This document shows, in pieces, positions 40,933-48,834 of a stretch of 64,000 nucleotides of DNA. The notes below the pieces were generated by a model. That model saw nothing but the letters and a program-made list of their open reading frames with translations. It ran no database searches and was not told the DNA's origin. Every line of letters starts with the position of its first letter. The first letter of the stretch is position 1. The translations under genes and the position numbers were made by a program. The DNA is taken from the NCBI RefSeq assembly GCF_002245625.1, contig NZ_NOIG01000006.1, positions 425,360 through 489,359 of the forward strand, written 5' to 3'. Source of the stretch: Acidovorax kalamii. Lineage in GTDB: Bacteria; Pseudomonadota; Gammaproteobacteria; Burkholderiales; Burkholderiaceae_C.

Positions 40933-42197
40933 AGACAGCATTCGATCCCTTGCAAAAGCTCACGACGCAGGAATCGATCCGCTTCGTCGGCACCATCGGG
41001 GGCGTCTCCACGAATGTGCCGGAGCACTTTTCAAGCTTGTTGCAGTTATTCATCGGACGCGAAGTCCGCACGGCATCGGAGCTCGTCGAGCGGATCATCG
41101 CCGACACAAAGTGCACGCAAAAGGTCGCAGCGGTCAGCGTTGAGGAGGCGTCGGCGCTCGGCTTGATAGCCTCCATTCCCGGGCCGACATTGACGCACAA
41201 GAAGTATCTTCTTGATGATCAGGGCCGTGTCGTGAATGCCATGCGTAAGCATCCGGGGTGGAGCAATCCGGCCCGGCGGAGACTCGTCTTCCTCCGCCCG
41301 ATGTTCGAGGCGAACGGCGACTACTTGCTTCAAGCGATGAGCGTGCTCGACGGCGGCACTGAGCCCGAGCTGGTCGTGGACGCCTTTCGAACGCTGGTTC
41401 AAAAGATGGCGCTCGCGAAAGTCGCGGAACTTCCAGCGAACCAATCGGGATCGAAATGGGATACGTTCCGACAGGCCGTCGTGTCTCGGCAAAGATCAAT
41501 TTTCGGAGAGCGTAGCGCTATCGGCGATGGCAACCTCACTCTGGAGGCATTGCAAAAGCAAAAGCGCTTAGCTTCCGAAGCTGCTCTGAACGCACTGCGG
41601 AAAAAGGCGCCTCCTGCCGCGACCGAGTCTAGCCAAGGCGGGGCCGGTGGCACGCGAACCTTGGAACATCATTTCTCACGATGCCGCGCATGGCTCGATT
41701 CGCTAGGGCTCTTGGAGCACCGCTCTGGGCGCCCATTCCGATTGAACGAATCGGGCCAGACGCTCCTGAACTATTTCCGAAGTCGGCTCCGACGCGGATC
41801 TCTGAATATCCCTCCAAGCTTGGCTACGTTGTCCGACTGCTTCCGTATGGACGCGGAAGAGGCTGCGGACGTGTGGGGCGCAGTGATCGACGACCTGTTT
41901 TGGGAGGGAGCGATCTTGGCGCTGGACGGAGGAGGCTCCTACACCCCGACGCGGGCTGAACTGAAGACGCGCTTCGACGCCGCCTTCAACTTGGTGCGAG
42001 TCACCGGCATCACAGAGGCGATGCTCACTCCATTGCGGCAGACGCTTTTCTTTGGCTTCCTCTGGGATGGAAAGCCGATCAGGGATCTGACTCCTGTGAT
42101 CAGTGGCGACGAATCCATCCCTGCCGAGTATCCAAACGAATATGGATTCGGGAGAAATCGGCAGGGACGACTGGCCTATCTGTTCAAAAAAAGCTAG
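40929..42197 (+). CDS. Unknown protein with a C-terminal winged-helix-like region, cassette gene 3
   Basis: 422 residues, GTG start overlapping the HerA stop (GTGA), so strictly co-translated. I do not recognise the family. About 1-180 is helical with PEHFSSLLQLFIGREVRTAS and the segment KYLLDDQGRVVNAMRKHPGW. About 200-245 is a charged coiled-coil-like linker. About 245-300 (HFSRCRAWLDSLGLLEHRSG, then PFRLNESGQTLLNYF) has the pattern of a winged helix; about 330-422 contains a second wHTH-like stretch ending YGFGRNRQGRLAYLFKKS. No catalytic motif is visible. It is probably a DNA-binding or adaptor subunit for the HerA ATPase, like companion subunits in Dnd- or BREX-type systems, by position only. 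Confidence 0.72.
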   Translation: MKTAFDPLQKLTTQESIRFVGTIGGVSTNVPEHFSSLLQLFIGREVRTASELVERIIADTKCTQKVAAVSVEEASALGLIASIPGPTLTHKKYLLDDQGRVVNAMRKHPGWSNPARRRLVFLRPMFEANGDYLLQAMSVLDGGTEPELVVDAFRTLVQKMALAKVAELPANQSGSKWDTFRQAVVSRQRSIFGERSAIGDGNLTLEALQKQKRLASEAALNALRKKAPPAATESSQGGAGGTRTLEHHFSRCRAWLDSLGLLEHRSGRPFRLNESGQTLLNYFRSRLRRGSLNIPPSLATLSDCFRMDAEEAADVWGAVIDDLFWEGAILALDGGGSYTPTRAELKTRFDAAFNLVRVTGITEAMLTPLRQTLFFGFLWDGKPIRDLTPVISGDESIPAEYPNEYGFGRNRQGRLAYLFKKS

Positions 42198-42201
42198 AGC
42201 A

Positions 42202-43404
42202 TCACGTCAAGCCGTGAATGCCTCCGACGTCTTCGGCGCCGATGGTGCCCCCGTCGATCACAAGCTGAGCGGCGCCCTGCCAAACGCGGTTGGCGTTTTG
42301 GATCAACTTTCTTGCGGTACGCGGGGCAGTCGTCCTCTCCACAATTTCCTTCAGCGCGTCCGGAGTGAATGGATGCTCTGGGCTAGGAGCTTGCGCGCCG
42401 TTTCGCGCATAGGTCATCAGCTCCGTGAGGAACCGCGCGCCGTCATCCACCTCGTCGTGCGAGCTCATGTGGATCGGATTCGCGGTCACACGCACCATGA
42501 TCGCTTCTTCCAGAATGCCGTGGAACAAGCTCGCGTTCTCCGCGGTCGCGCTTAGGAAGAGCGCGAAATGCTCAGTGCAGCTATTGAAAAGATCTCGCAA
42601 GCCCGTTCGAATGCTGATGAACTCGTCGGACTTCATTTCCAAAAACTGCTCCATTTCGTCGATGAGCAAATACGCTCCATCAAACACTGGCGTCCCGGGA
42701 ATCTCCGGATATTTCTTGGTCAGCACCGTGTAGATTGCAGCGAGCGCTCCTAAAGCGTCGTGATCGTCCTCGATTCCGGAATTGAGTTCAAACGCCTTCA
42801 GCGCGGCTGGCGCGGCTTTCGAAGAAAAATAGTTCCACGCCTCGCCATTGTCTTCGACCAGACCTTCAAAGACATTGAAGATTTCAGGGAAACGCGGATA
42901 CAGCGTCTCTTGCAGGCGCCTCTTGCTTTCAGCCTGCGCACGCTTCCCGAATGCGCCGAGGTCTTTGGCCTCTTCTGGACTGGCCTTGGCAAAGAGCTGT
43001 GGAAGTTCTCGGCCGACTTCGGCTTGTATATATCGAACGATCGGTTCAACCGCAGTTCGTAACGGCCCGCGCCCAATTTGCTTGATCACTTCTTTGACAA
43101 TGCCATGGAACGAGCCTTTTTTCTCGACCTTGGGCTTGTCGAGGTAGGCGACGAGGGAGCGCCCCTCTCGCTTCAGAAAGTCACGAATGTATTTCAGCGC
43201 ATGGGTCTTTCCTGAACCGTATTCGCCATAGATCAGCGCCAGATGAGAAAGCTCCAGCTGCGAGTGGCGAACCTCGCGGACGATTCGGAGCAGCTCATTT
43301 TTGGCATCGGTCGACCCAGCCCAACTGATGTTGTTGTCGACGGGAACCACGTGGAACGGAGCACGCGAAAAGCCGCTCTTGGAGAGAAGTTGTAGATTGT
43401 CCAT
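42202..43404 (-). CDS. AAA+ ATPase, ORC/BREX-type, cassette gene 5
   Basis: 400 residues. Walker A is ALIYGEYGSGKTHALKYI (near 53-70), Walker B is YLLIDEMEQFLEM (near 228-240), and FALFLSATAENASLF is a sensor-1-like strand; the C-terminal part (HPFTPDALKEIVERTTAPRT) looks like the helical lid of ORC/Cdc6-type ATPases. Similar P-loop proteins are found as ATP-binding components in BREX loci. The ATG at 43404 with AAGGAC upstream is preferred; the longer form to 43434 would overlap the upstream gene. It lies 7 bases after the HEPN-PLD stop, so the two form one unit. Its stop is 4 bases from the convergent cassette gene 3 stop. Confidence 0.8.
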   Translation of the reverse strand: MDNLQLLSKSGFSRAPFHVVPVDNNISWAGSTDAKNELLRIVREVRHSQLELSHLALIYGEYGSGKTHALKYIRDFLKREGRSLVAYLDKPKVEKKGSFHGIVKEVIKQIGRGPLRTAVEPIVRYIQAEVGRELPQLFAKASPEEAKDLGAFGKRAQAESKRRLQETLYPRFPEIFNVFEGLVEDNGEAWNYFSSKAAPAALKAFELNSGIEDDHDALGALAAIYTVLTKKYPEIPGTPVFDGAYLLIDEMEQFLEMKSDEFISIRTGLRDLFNSCTEHFALFLSATAENASLFHGILEEAIMVRVTANPIHMSSHDEVDDGARFLTELMTYARNGAQAPSPEHPFTPDALKEIVERTTAPRTARKLIQNANRVWQGAAQLVIDGGTIGAEDVGGIHGLT

Positions 43405-43411
43405 GTTGTCC

Positions 43412-44950
43412 TTACGAAGGAAGGCTGTCGGCATTTAGCCGTTTGGTGGTCCAAGCGTCGAAGTTCAGCGTATCCGCATGCCTTCGCGCCTTCTCGAACG
43501 ATGTTTGGGCTTCTTCGAATTCTTGTTTTCTGTAACCAACCATCGAGGTCTCTAAGCTCTGGCCGGCGTGAGCGAAGTTCGTCATGTTGTGCGATCCAAC
43601 AGCCCAGAACTTGCGCTCTGCCTCGCGCTCGAACAGGTAGACCTTCGCATGCAGCTTAGGGTTCAAGTAGAGCTCGATTTGCTCGTCGTGCAGCAGTTGA
43701 AGAAGCCTCTTCTTTGACGTGACGTCGGCATCGCCCGCGGCGGGCGGCCTTGTGATCAGGCAAACCCGGCAGCCCCTCTTTTTCGCGTCGATCATGGCAG
43801 TCGAAATCAACCCGAGCGCGCCGCCGTCGAGATCCGTCGCAAAGGGCGCGACGATCCTAGCCACTTTGAGTTGCGGGTCGCGCATCTGGCCGAACAACAT
43901 CGGACCGAGCTTGTCGTCGTGCACCGCGTGAGCTGCGACGACTGCGCTGACCGCGGCCGCTCTGCGATGCCGTCGCGCCCCGGGCCTCAGTAGTCGATTT
44001 AGCTTGGCGGCGATGGCGTCTTCAAAGGTCGCGAGCACCGCGACCCGGTCTGAACGACCGAACACCCTTAGCGCGTCCCCCTGCAATGAGGCCTCGATCC
44101 TCGATTCTTCGAGACGGTGGGAAATGAGCAGTAGCGGAACGATGGCGTTGCGCTCGCACGCGACCAAAGAACTGCTCAGAGCCGTCAACTCTCCCTCGCT
44201 CATCGAACCCGGCGACGTCGATGCTACGACGATCACGCAGTTCTGTATCTCTCCTCCCGTCGCATCGAACTGTCCTCCCGGCAAGAGGTCGCTGACGATC
44301 CCGCAATCCACTGACGCGCCTGATATGGCAAGGCATCGCTTAGCAAGATCCAATGCCTCGGTTTCGTCGGATATCCGGATGAGAGTCGCATGCTTGCTGA
44401 CTAGGTCGATCACGGTTTCACGATGGAGCTCTTCAAGAGCCTTGTGGGCTTCTGGCAATTCCAGCTCAAGGCATACTTTCTTGCAATTCAGCACGCAGAG
44501 GAGAAGGGAGTCCGCGTCAATTGGCTCGCTGACATCGTGCGCATTTGGGTCGCGGAATACCTTGATCTGTTGAAGGCACCTCAGCAGCCCCTTCTTCCTG
44601 TCTGCGAAAACGGCAACTTCTTCGGCGGCTGGAGCTGGGCGGCCCAAATCAGCGAAGAATTTGTCGAACAGGTTGTAGAAGTCCGAGATGCCCAGCAGCT
44701 CGAAGTCGTCAGTAACGGCTGTCGAAACTTCCGGGCTGGCTCGCGCTCGATCCGCATTGATCTTCATGCGCTGCCACTGGGTGACGTCTGAACCCGCTTC
44801 CTTCTTGCCAAACAGAGCCGCAACCTCTGCTTCGGCAGTCGCGCCAAACCTCGCCCGCAGGCGCTCGCGGATGCGTCCCACGATCGCGTTCCGAAAGACG
44901 CGAAGCACGCGCTTGAGGTTGACCTCGTTGTCGATGTTGCTTCCTGCCAC
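43412..44950 (-). CDS. HEPN-PLD fusion protein, putative nuclease, cassette gene 4
   Basis: 512 residues. About 1-150 resembles the Swt1-type HEPN domain, with the Rx4H motif in VFRDPNAHDVSEP (Arg to His with four residues between), the RNase signature of HEPN toxins. About 150-330 is a mixed alpha/beta region with Rossmann-like pieces (CVIVVASTSPGSMSEGELTA). About 340-490 is a phospholipase-D-type nuclease domain: LNPKLHAKVYLFERE followed by FWAVGSHNMTNFA, which is one HxK...GSxN half-site with Glu at the usual Asp position. One HKD implies a dimeric active site. The GTG start has AAGGAAG 6 bases upstream. It is the first gene of the minus-strand unit and the likely effector of the cassette. 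Confidence 0.82.
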   Translation of the reverse strand: MAGSNIDNEVNLKRVLRVFRNAIVGRIRERLRARFGATAEAEVAALFGKKEAGSDVTQWQRMKINADRARASPEVSTAVTDDFELLGISDFYNLFDKFFADLGRPAPAAEEVAVFADRKKGLLRCLQQIKVFRDPNAHDVSEPIDADSLLLCVLNCKKVCLELELPEAHKALEELHRETVIDLVSKHATLIRISDETEALDLAKRCLAISGASVDCGIVSDLLPGGQFDATGGEIQNCVIVVASTSPGSMSEGELTALSSSLVACERNAIVPLLLISHRLEESRIEASLQGDALRVFGRSDRVAVLATFEDAIAAKLNRLLRPGARRHRRAAAVSAVVAAHAVHDDKLGPMLFGQMRDPQLKVARIVAPFATDLDGGALGLISTAMIDAKKRGCRVCLITRPPAAGDADVTSKKRLLQLLHDEQIELYLNPKLHAKVYLFEREAERKFWAVGSHNMTNFAHAGQSLETSMVGYRKQEFEEAQTSFEKARRHADTLNFDAWTTKRLNADSLPS

Positions 44951-45266
44951 GTATGACTTCCTTGACCATCGTGATGAGTGCGAAGTGATTTCGCTTGACT
45001 GGGACGTTTGCCGTGAGCCGCGCTGCCTGTCAATCTTGAGTGCATGAGAATACTAACCTCGAATCTGGGCGCGGCGCGTAGCCCTGCCGTGGACGAGGCA
45101 TCCGACTTGGGGCGTTGTCTCTCACCTTGTCAATGCAACCCAACTTGCCGAGATCGTCGAAGCGGCTGGCCGCGCGTGACCGCACGAGTGCTGAGAGTCG
45201 GCGCTAAAACAGCCGCGCGAGAATCGAGCAGCTTCGACGAAGTGACATTTGTCTCGTCTGAGGTCT
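44951..45266. other. Upstream region of the HEPN-PLD gene
   Basis: About 316 bases with no supported gene: the plus-strand frame at 45044-45316 has no ribosome site and runs into IS sequence. It should contain the promoter of the minus-strand cassette unit. I see no clear operator. Confidence 0.5.
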
Positions 45267-45500
45267 TAGAACCTGTTTACGATCTTCTGAGTTGCAGCCC
45301 CAGGAACGCCATGTGAACGAACTGCAGGCTGGTATTGAGCAAGCGCTCGCAGTTCTTCCACAGCCCCCTGTTCTTGTCCAGCCACGCAAAGTTGCGCTCG
45401 ACGATCCAGTGCTTGGGCATGACCTTGAACGTGTGCAGTTCGCTTCGCTTAGCGATCTGCACCGTGACGTGCTCGCCCAGAATCTCCTGCACGCCTTGTC
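45267..45500 (-). pseudogene. IS5-family transposase remnant (C-terminal fragment)
   Basis: The last 70 or so residues of a DDE transposase: HTFKVMPKHWIVERNFAWLD holds the catalytic Glu (VER-x-FAW), then NRGLWKNCERLLNTSLQFVH and a normal stop at 45277. In frame upstream there is a TGA at 45499-45501, so the N-terminal two thirds and one IS end are gone. GAACCTGTTTACGATCTT next to the stop (about 45267) looks like the surviving terminal repeat. It cannot move by itself. Confidence 0.75.
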
Positions 45501-45644
45501 AGTCTGCTACCGGCCTAAAACAGATGTCGGTCAAACCGCAAAGGCACCATCCAGACATGGAGGGGGTCGAGCCAGCGAGCATGACCGAACCGCACCGAAC
45601 AGCGCTCTACCTAATCCAAGTTGCGAACAACATCTAACAAAGCA

Positions 45645-45679
45645 AAAGCCCCTGGCTCCGTAAAGAACCAAGGGCTTTT
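45645..45679 (-). terminator. Terminator of tRNA-Phe
   Basis: AAAAGCCC...GG / CC..GGGCTTTT stem immediately downstream of tRNA-Phe on the minus strand. It resembles the terminator at the left attachment site (26412-26446), so the element brought its own copy of this end. Confidence 0.75.
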
Positions 45680-45727
45680 ATTTGGTGGCCTGGGGCGGAA
45701 TCGAACCACCGACACAAGGATTTTCAA
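45669..45727. repeat. Right attachment site within tRNA-Phe
   Basis: The partner of 26436-26494: 58 of 59 bases equal. It covers the tRNA-Phe 3' half, so integration rebuilt an intact tRNA gene using element-borne sequence. Confidence 0.92.
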
Positions 45728-45758
45728 TCCTCTGCTCTACCGACTGAGCTACCGGGCC
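45683..45758 (-). tRNA. tRNA-Phe (anticodon GAA)
   Basis: A 76-nt cloverleaf. It reads GGCCCGGTAGCTCAG from the 5' end, the anticodon stem and loop GGATTGAAAATCC, a T-loop TTCGATT and an encoded CCA. The acceptor stem pairs except position 5 against 68 (C opposite A). It is the integration target of the island. Confidence 0.95.
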
Positions 45759-45810
45759 TGAGCCTCAAATTATAGCCAGAAAATTGGAGGCTTTTGGAAG
45801 TTTGCAGAAA

Positions 45811-46494
45811 TTAATTGCGCTTGCCCCGGCCCAGGTCCACGCCCAGCTGGCGCAGCTTGCGGTACAGGTGGGTGCGCTCCAGGCCGGTCTTCTCGGCCAC
45901 GCGGGTCATGGAGCCGCCTTCGCGGGCGAGGTGAAACTCGAAGTAGGCCTTCTCGAAGCCATCGCGCGCCTCGCGCAAGGGGCGGTCCAGGTCGAAGCCT
46001 TGGTGTGCATGAGGGCCTGCGTCCACACCGGCCATGGCGGTTGCAACGGCGGGCATCTGTGCAAAGGTGGGGTCGGCTGGTGCAGCGGCGGGTGCCTGGG
46101 CCGCAGCCACGGGGGCGGCCTGGTGGGCGGCGTTGCGGGCCAGGCCCTGCTCTACGGCCTTCAGGAGCTTTTGCAGGGTGATGGGTTTCTCGAGGAACGA
46201 GAACGCCCCGATGCGAGTGGCTTCTACAGCGGTGTCGATGGTGGCGTGGCCGCTCATCATGATCACGGGCATGGTGAGCACGCCTGCGGTCGCCCACTCC
46301 TTGAGCAGCGAGACGCCGTCGGTGTCGGGCATCCAGATGTCCAGCAGCACCAGGTCGTAGCTGTTGCCAGCGCGGGCGCTTCGGGCCTGGGTCGCATTTT
46401 CTGCGAGGTCTACGCTGTGACCTTCGTCGTTCAGGATTTCCGACAACAGATCACGAATGCCGAGCTCATCATCGACCACCAGAATGTTTGCCAT
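45811..46494 (-). CDS. Response regulator, NtrX-like but without the AAA domain
   Basis: 227 residues. The receiver domain spans about 1-120 (ILVVDDELGIRDLL, phospho-Asp in LVLLDIWMPDTDG, Lys in FLEKPI), an Ala/Pro-rich linker spans about 125-165, and a Fis-type helix-turn-helix ends the protein (TRVAEKTGLERTHLYRKLRQ). The sigma-54-activating AAA domain of classical NtrX is absent, so it should act as an ordinary activator or repressor. It follows the sensor kinase with a 45-base gap. Phosphorylation by the upstream kinase and control of nitrogen, redox or envelope genes are inferred from the family. Confidence 0.88.
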   Translation of the reverse strand: MANILVVDDELGIRDLLSEILNDEGHSVDLAENATQARSARAGNSYDLVLLDIWMPDTDGVSLLKEWATAGVLTMPVIMMSGHATIDTAVEATRIGAFSFLEKPITLQKLLKAVEQGLARNAAHQAAPVAAAQAPAAAPADPTFAQMPAVATAMAGVDAGPHAHQGFDLDRPLREARDGFEKAYFEFHLAREGGSMTRVAEKTGLERTHLYRKLRQLGVDLGRGKRN

Positions 46495-46539
46495 GTGTGT
46501 TGAAGCGCCTTGGGGAGGGACTGCGGGGCGGTGTTGTTA

Positions 46540-48834
46540 TCACGCCACCGCTGGTACAGGGGCGAATGATAACGACACTTGGGCCCCGCGCACCACGCCG
46601 TCGTCGGTGCGGTTGGACAGGTCGATGCGCGCACCGTGCTCATCTGCGATCTTTTTCACCACGGCCAGACCCAGGCCGGTGCCCCGGGGTTTGGTGGTGA
46701 CATAGGGCTCGAAGGCGCGCTGCAGGATGTGGGCCGGAAACCCCCCGCCGCTGTCCGTCACGGTGAGCCGCACACGCCGCGAGGACTCGCTCCAGCGGGT
46801 GCTGATGCGCACCGGTTGCAGCGCCGCCTCGGCGGCATCGGTGCGTGCCTGCTCGGTAGCGTCCTGCGCGTTTTGCAGCAGGTTGTGCACCACCTGGCGC
46901 AGCTGCTGCGCGTCACCGGCAATCCAGGGGCAGCGCGGGTCCAGCTCGGCTTCTACAGGGACTGTGGCGTTTTCTTCGCCATACAAATGCAGTACATCGG
47001 CCACCAGGGCATTGAGGTCCAGCGCGTGCAGTTCTGCTGCGGGCAGGCGGGCGTAGTCGCGGAACTCGTTGACCAGCCGCTTCATGGCATCGACCTGGTC
47101 CACGATGGTCTTGACGGACTTGGCGAGGATGGCCTGTTCGGGCCCGGGCAGCTTGCCCGAGAGCTTCATTTCCAGCCGCTCGGCCGACAGCTGGATGGGG
47201 GTCAGGGGGTTCTTGATTTCGTGGGCAAGGCGCCGCGCGACCTCGCCCCAGGCCTGCGCGCGCTGGGCAGAAACGATTTCAGAAATGTCGTCAAAAACCA
47301 ACAGTCGGGCCGAATCGGGCAGCTCCGCGCCCCGCGCGACGAGGCTGGTGGCGTGTTGCCCGGCCCCGCCTGCCGAGGCGTGCAGCTCAAACGGCTGCTG
47401 CCAGTGGTCCAGGCCATGGCGTTCGTGGTCGCCCAGGAAGGCATCGAAATGCCGCTGCACGGCGGCGGCAAACTCGGCCAGGCCCGGCACCTCGGACAGC
47501 GGGCGGCCCTCGAACGCCGCCATGGGTGCGCGCAGGATGCGGGTGGCGCCGGGGTTGGAGGAATGGATCAGCCCCTGGGCATCGAGCACGATGACCCCGG
47601 CCGTGAGGTTGTCCAGGATGGTCTGCAGGTTGGCGCGGGCAGCGTCCACCTCACCCATGCTTTGCTCCACCGCCTGGCGCGCGTCGGCCAGCTGCTGGGT
47701 CATGAGCGCAAACGAACGCGTGAGGCCGCCCAGCTCGTCCTTGCCCTGCAAGGCCGCCTTGGGGCTGAGGTTGCCAGCGGCCACCTCGCGCACGCCTTCA
47801 GCCAGCACCAACAGTGGCCGCACCAGCTGGTTGCCCAGCAGCACGGCCAGCAGCACGGCACCAAACACCGCGAGGAACAGGCTGAGCGTGAGCGTGCCCA
47901 CATACATGCGCCGCAAGCCGCCACGCGCCAGTGCGCGCTCCTGGTACTCGCGGTTCGCCTCCTGCACCGCAATCGCGTTGGCCACCAGCGCGGGCGGCAG
48001 CGGCAGCGTGGCCTGCAGGTAGCGGGGCTCCACCAGCAGCCCCACGCTGGGGCTGGCCACCAGCGCCAGCACTTTCACGCGTGCATTTTGCGCGGCCGCC
48101 GGGTCGGCGATGTCGTCCAGCCCTTCGATCTGCGCCGTAGCGCGCTGCTGGCGCACGGTGCGCAGCAGCGATGCCCCCGGCCGCTCGGGGTTGAGGCTGA
48201 AGCGCGATTGCCCGGCACTGGCCACGGCCTGGCCTGCGGCATTCCAGAGCACCACGTCGGTTGCGCCCAGCTGGTCGCGGATGCGCTCCAGCACCAGGCC
48301 CGCCGTGGCGTCGGGCACCTGGGCCACCTGGGTGCTGGCGTTGCGGGTCTTGGCTGCCATGTCGGCGGCCAGCGAATCCAGCGACACGCGGGCCAGGCTG
48401 ACCCCGGCCGAGAGCGCTCCTTCGACCTTCACGTCAAACCAGCTTTCGATCGAGCGCGTGACGAACTGGTAAGACACCACATAGATCAGCAGGCCCGGCA
48501 TGAGCCCGACCACCGCAAAGATCGCGGCCAGCTTGACCAGCAAGCGGCTGCCAAACCGCCCCTTGCGCAGCCGCATGCCCAGCCGTACGGCCACCCAGAC
48601 CAGCACACCCAGCAGCAGCAGGGCCACAAACACGTTCACGCCAAACAGCCAGGCGTAGTTGCGCTCGTACAAAGCCCGGTTGTTGGTGGCCAAGGTCAGC
48701 AGGAACATCAGCACCAGCCCGATGGCCGACATGATGGCCGCCCCCACGCCCACAGCCCAGCGCACGGCGCGGGACTGGCGCGCGGTGGTGTGGGTGGACG
48801 GTGGTGCGCCCGCCGGGGTGCCGCCCGTGCTCAC
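46540..48834 (-). CDS. NtrY-like membrane sensor histidine kinase
   Basis: 764 residues. There are transmembrane helices near 30-50, 65-85, 100-125 and 305-330, a periplasmic or extracytoplasmic stretch at about 130-300, a HAMP domain after it, a PAS-like region (about 410-530), and HisKA with the phospho-His in RRLAHEIKNPLTPIQL. The HATPase domain has an N box NLLQNAQDATEQ, DSGGGFPAHI and GTGLGLAVVKKIADEHGA. It begins with GTG overlapping the TGA of the DUF4390 gene (GTGA). It pairs with the response regulator just downstream. The signal sensed is unknown. Confidence 0.9.
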   Translation of the reverse strand: MSTGGTPAGAPPSTHTTARQSRAVRWAVGVGAAIMSAIGLVLMFLLTLATNNRALYERNYAWLFGVNVFVALLLLGVLVWVAVRLGMRLRKGRFGSRLLVKLAAIFAVVGLMPGLLIYVVSYQFVTRSIESWFDVKVEGALSAGVSLARVSLDSLAADMAAKTRNASTQVAQVPDATAGLVLERIRDQLGATDVVLWNAAGQAVASAGQSRFSLNPERPGASLLRTVRQQRATAQIEGLDDIADPAAAQNARVKVLALVASPSVGLLVEPRYLQATLPLPPALVANAIAVQEANREYQERALARGGLRRMYVGTLTLSLFLAVFGAVLLAVLLGNQLVRPLLVLAEGVREVAAGNLSPKAALQGKDELGGLTRSFALMTQQLADARQAVEQSMGEVDAARANLQTILDNLTAGVIVLDAQGLIHSSNPGATRILRAPMAAFEGRPLSEVPGLAEFAAAVQRHFDAFLGDHERHGLDHWQQPFELHASAGGAGQHATSLVARGAELPDSARLLVFDDISEIVSAQRAQAWGEVARRLAHEIKNPLTPIQLSAERLEMKLSGKLPGPEQAILAKSVKTIVDQVDAMKRLVNEFRDYARLPAAELHALDLNALVADVLHLYGEENATVPVEAELDPRCPWIAGDAQQLRQVVHNLLQNAQDATEQARTDAAEAALQPVRISTRWSESSRRVRLTVTDSGGGFPAHILQRAFEPYVTTKPRGTGLGLAVVKKIADEHGARIDLSNRTDDGVVRGAQVSLSFAPVPAVA

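Larger units (their letters stand above)
26436..45727. mobile_element. Integrated genomic island in tRNA-Phe, about 19.2 kb
   Basis: Bounded by 59-bp direct repeats of the tRNA-Phe 3' half. It carries a tyrosine recombinase (28592-29764), a RepA-like AAA ATPase with iteron-like repeats, an XRE regulator with operator, many small orphan genes, a five-gene putative defence cassette and an IS5-family remnant. No phage structural genes, conjugation pilus genes or relaxase were seen, so it looks like a mobilisable or satellite-type island rather than a prophage or a self-transmissible element. GC content and codon use are visibly less biased than in the flanking host genes, strongest around 36.2-37.3 kb. 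Confidence 0.9.

Noticed and set aside
39550..42197. Assignment of the cassette to BREX, DISARM or Dnd/Ssp
   Set aside because: No PglZ, methyltransferase, DrmA/DrmB helicase or DndBCDE/SspBCD-type gene is present; only single-family resemblance (HerA, PLD, AAA) exists.
45044..45316. A 90-residue plus-strand frame upstream of the HEPN-PLD gene
   Set aside because: It reads into the IS remnant, has no ribosome site, and has a shuffled Arg/Ser/Cys composition.
26436..45727. Prophage as the identity of the island
   Set aside because: Integrase, XRE regulator and operator fit a phage, but no terminase, portal, capsid, tail or lysis gene is recognisable in the 19 kb.
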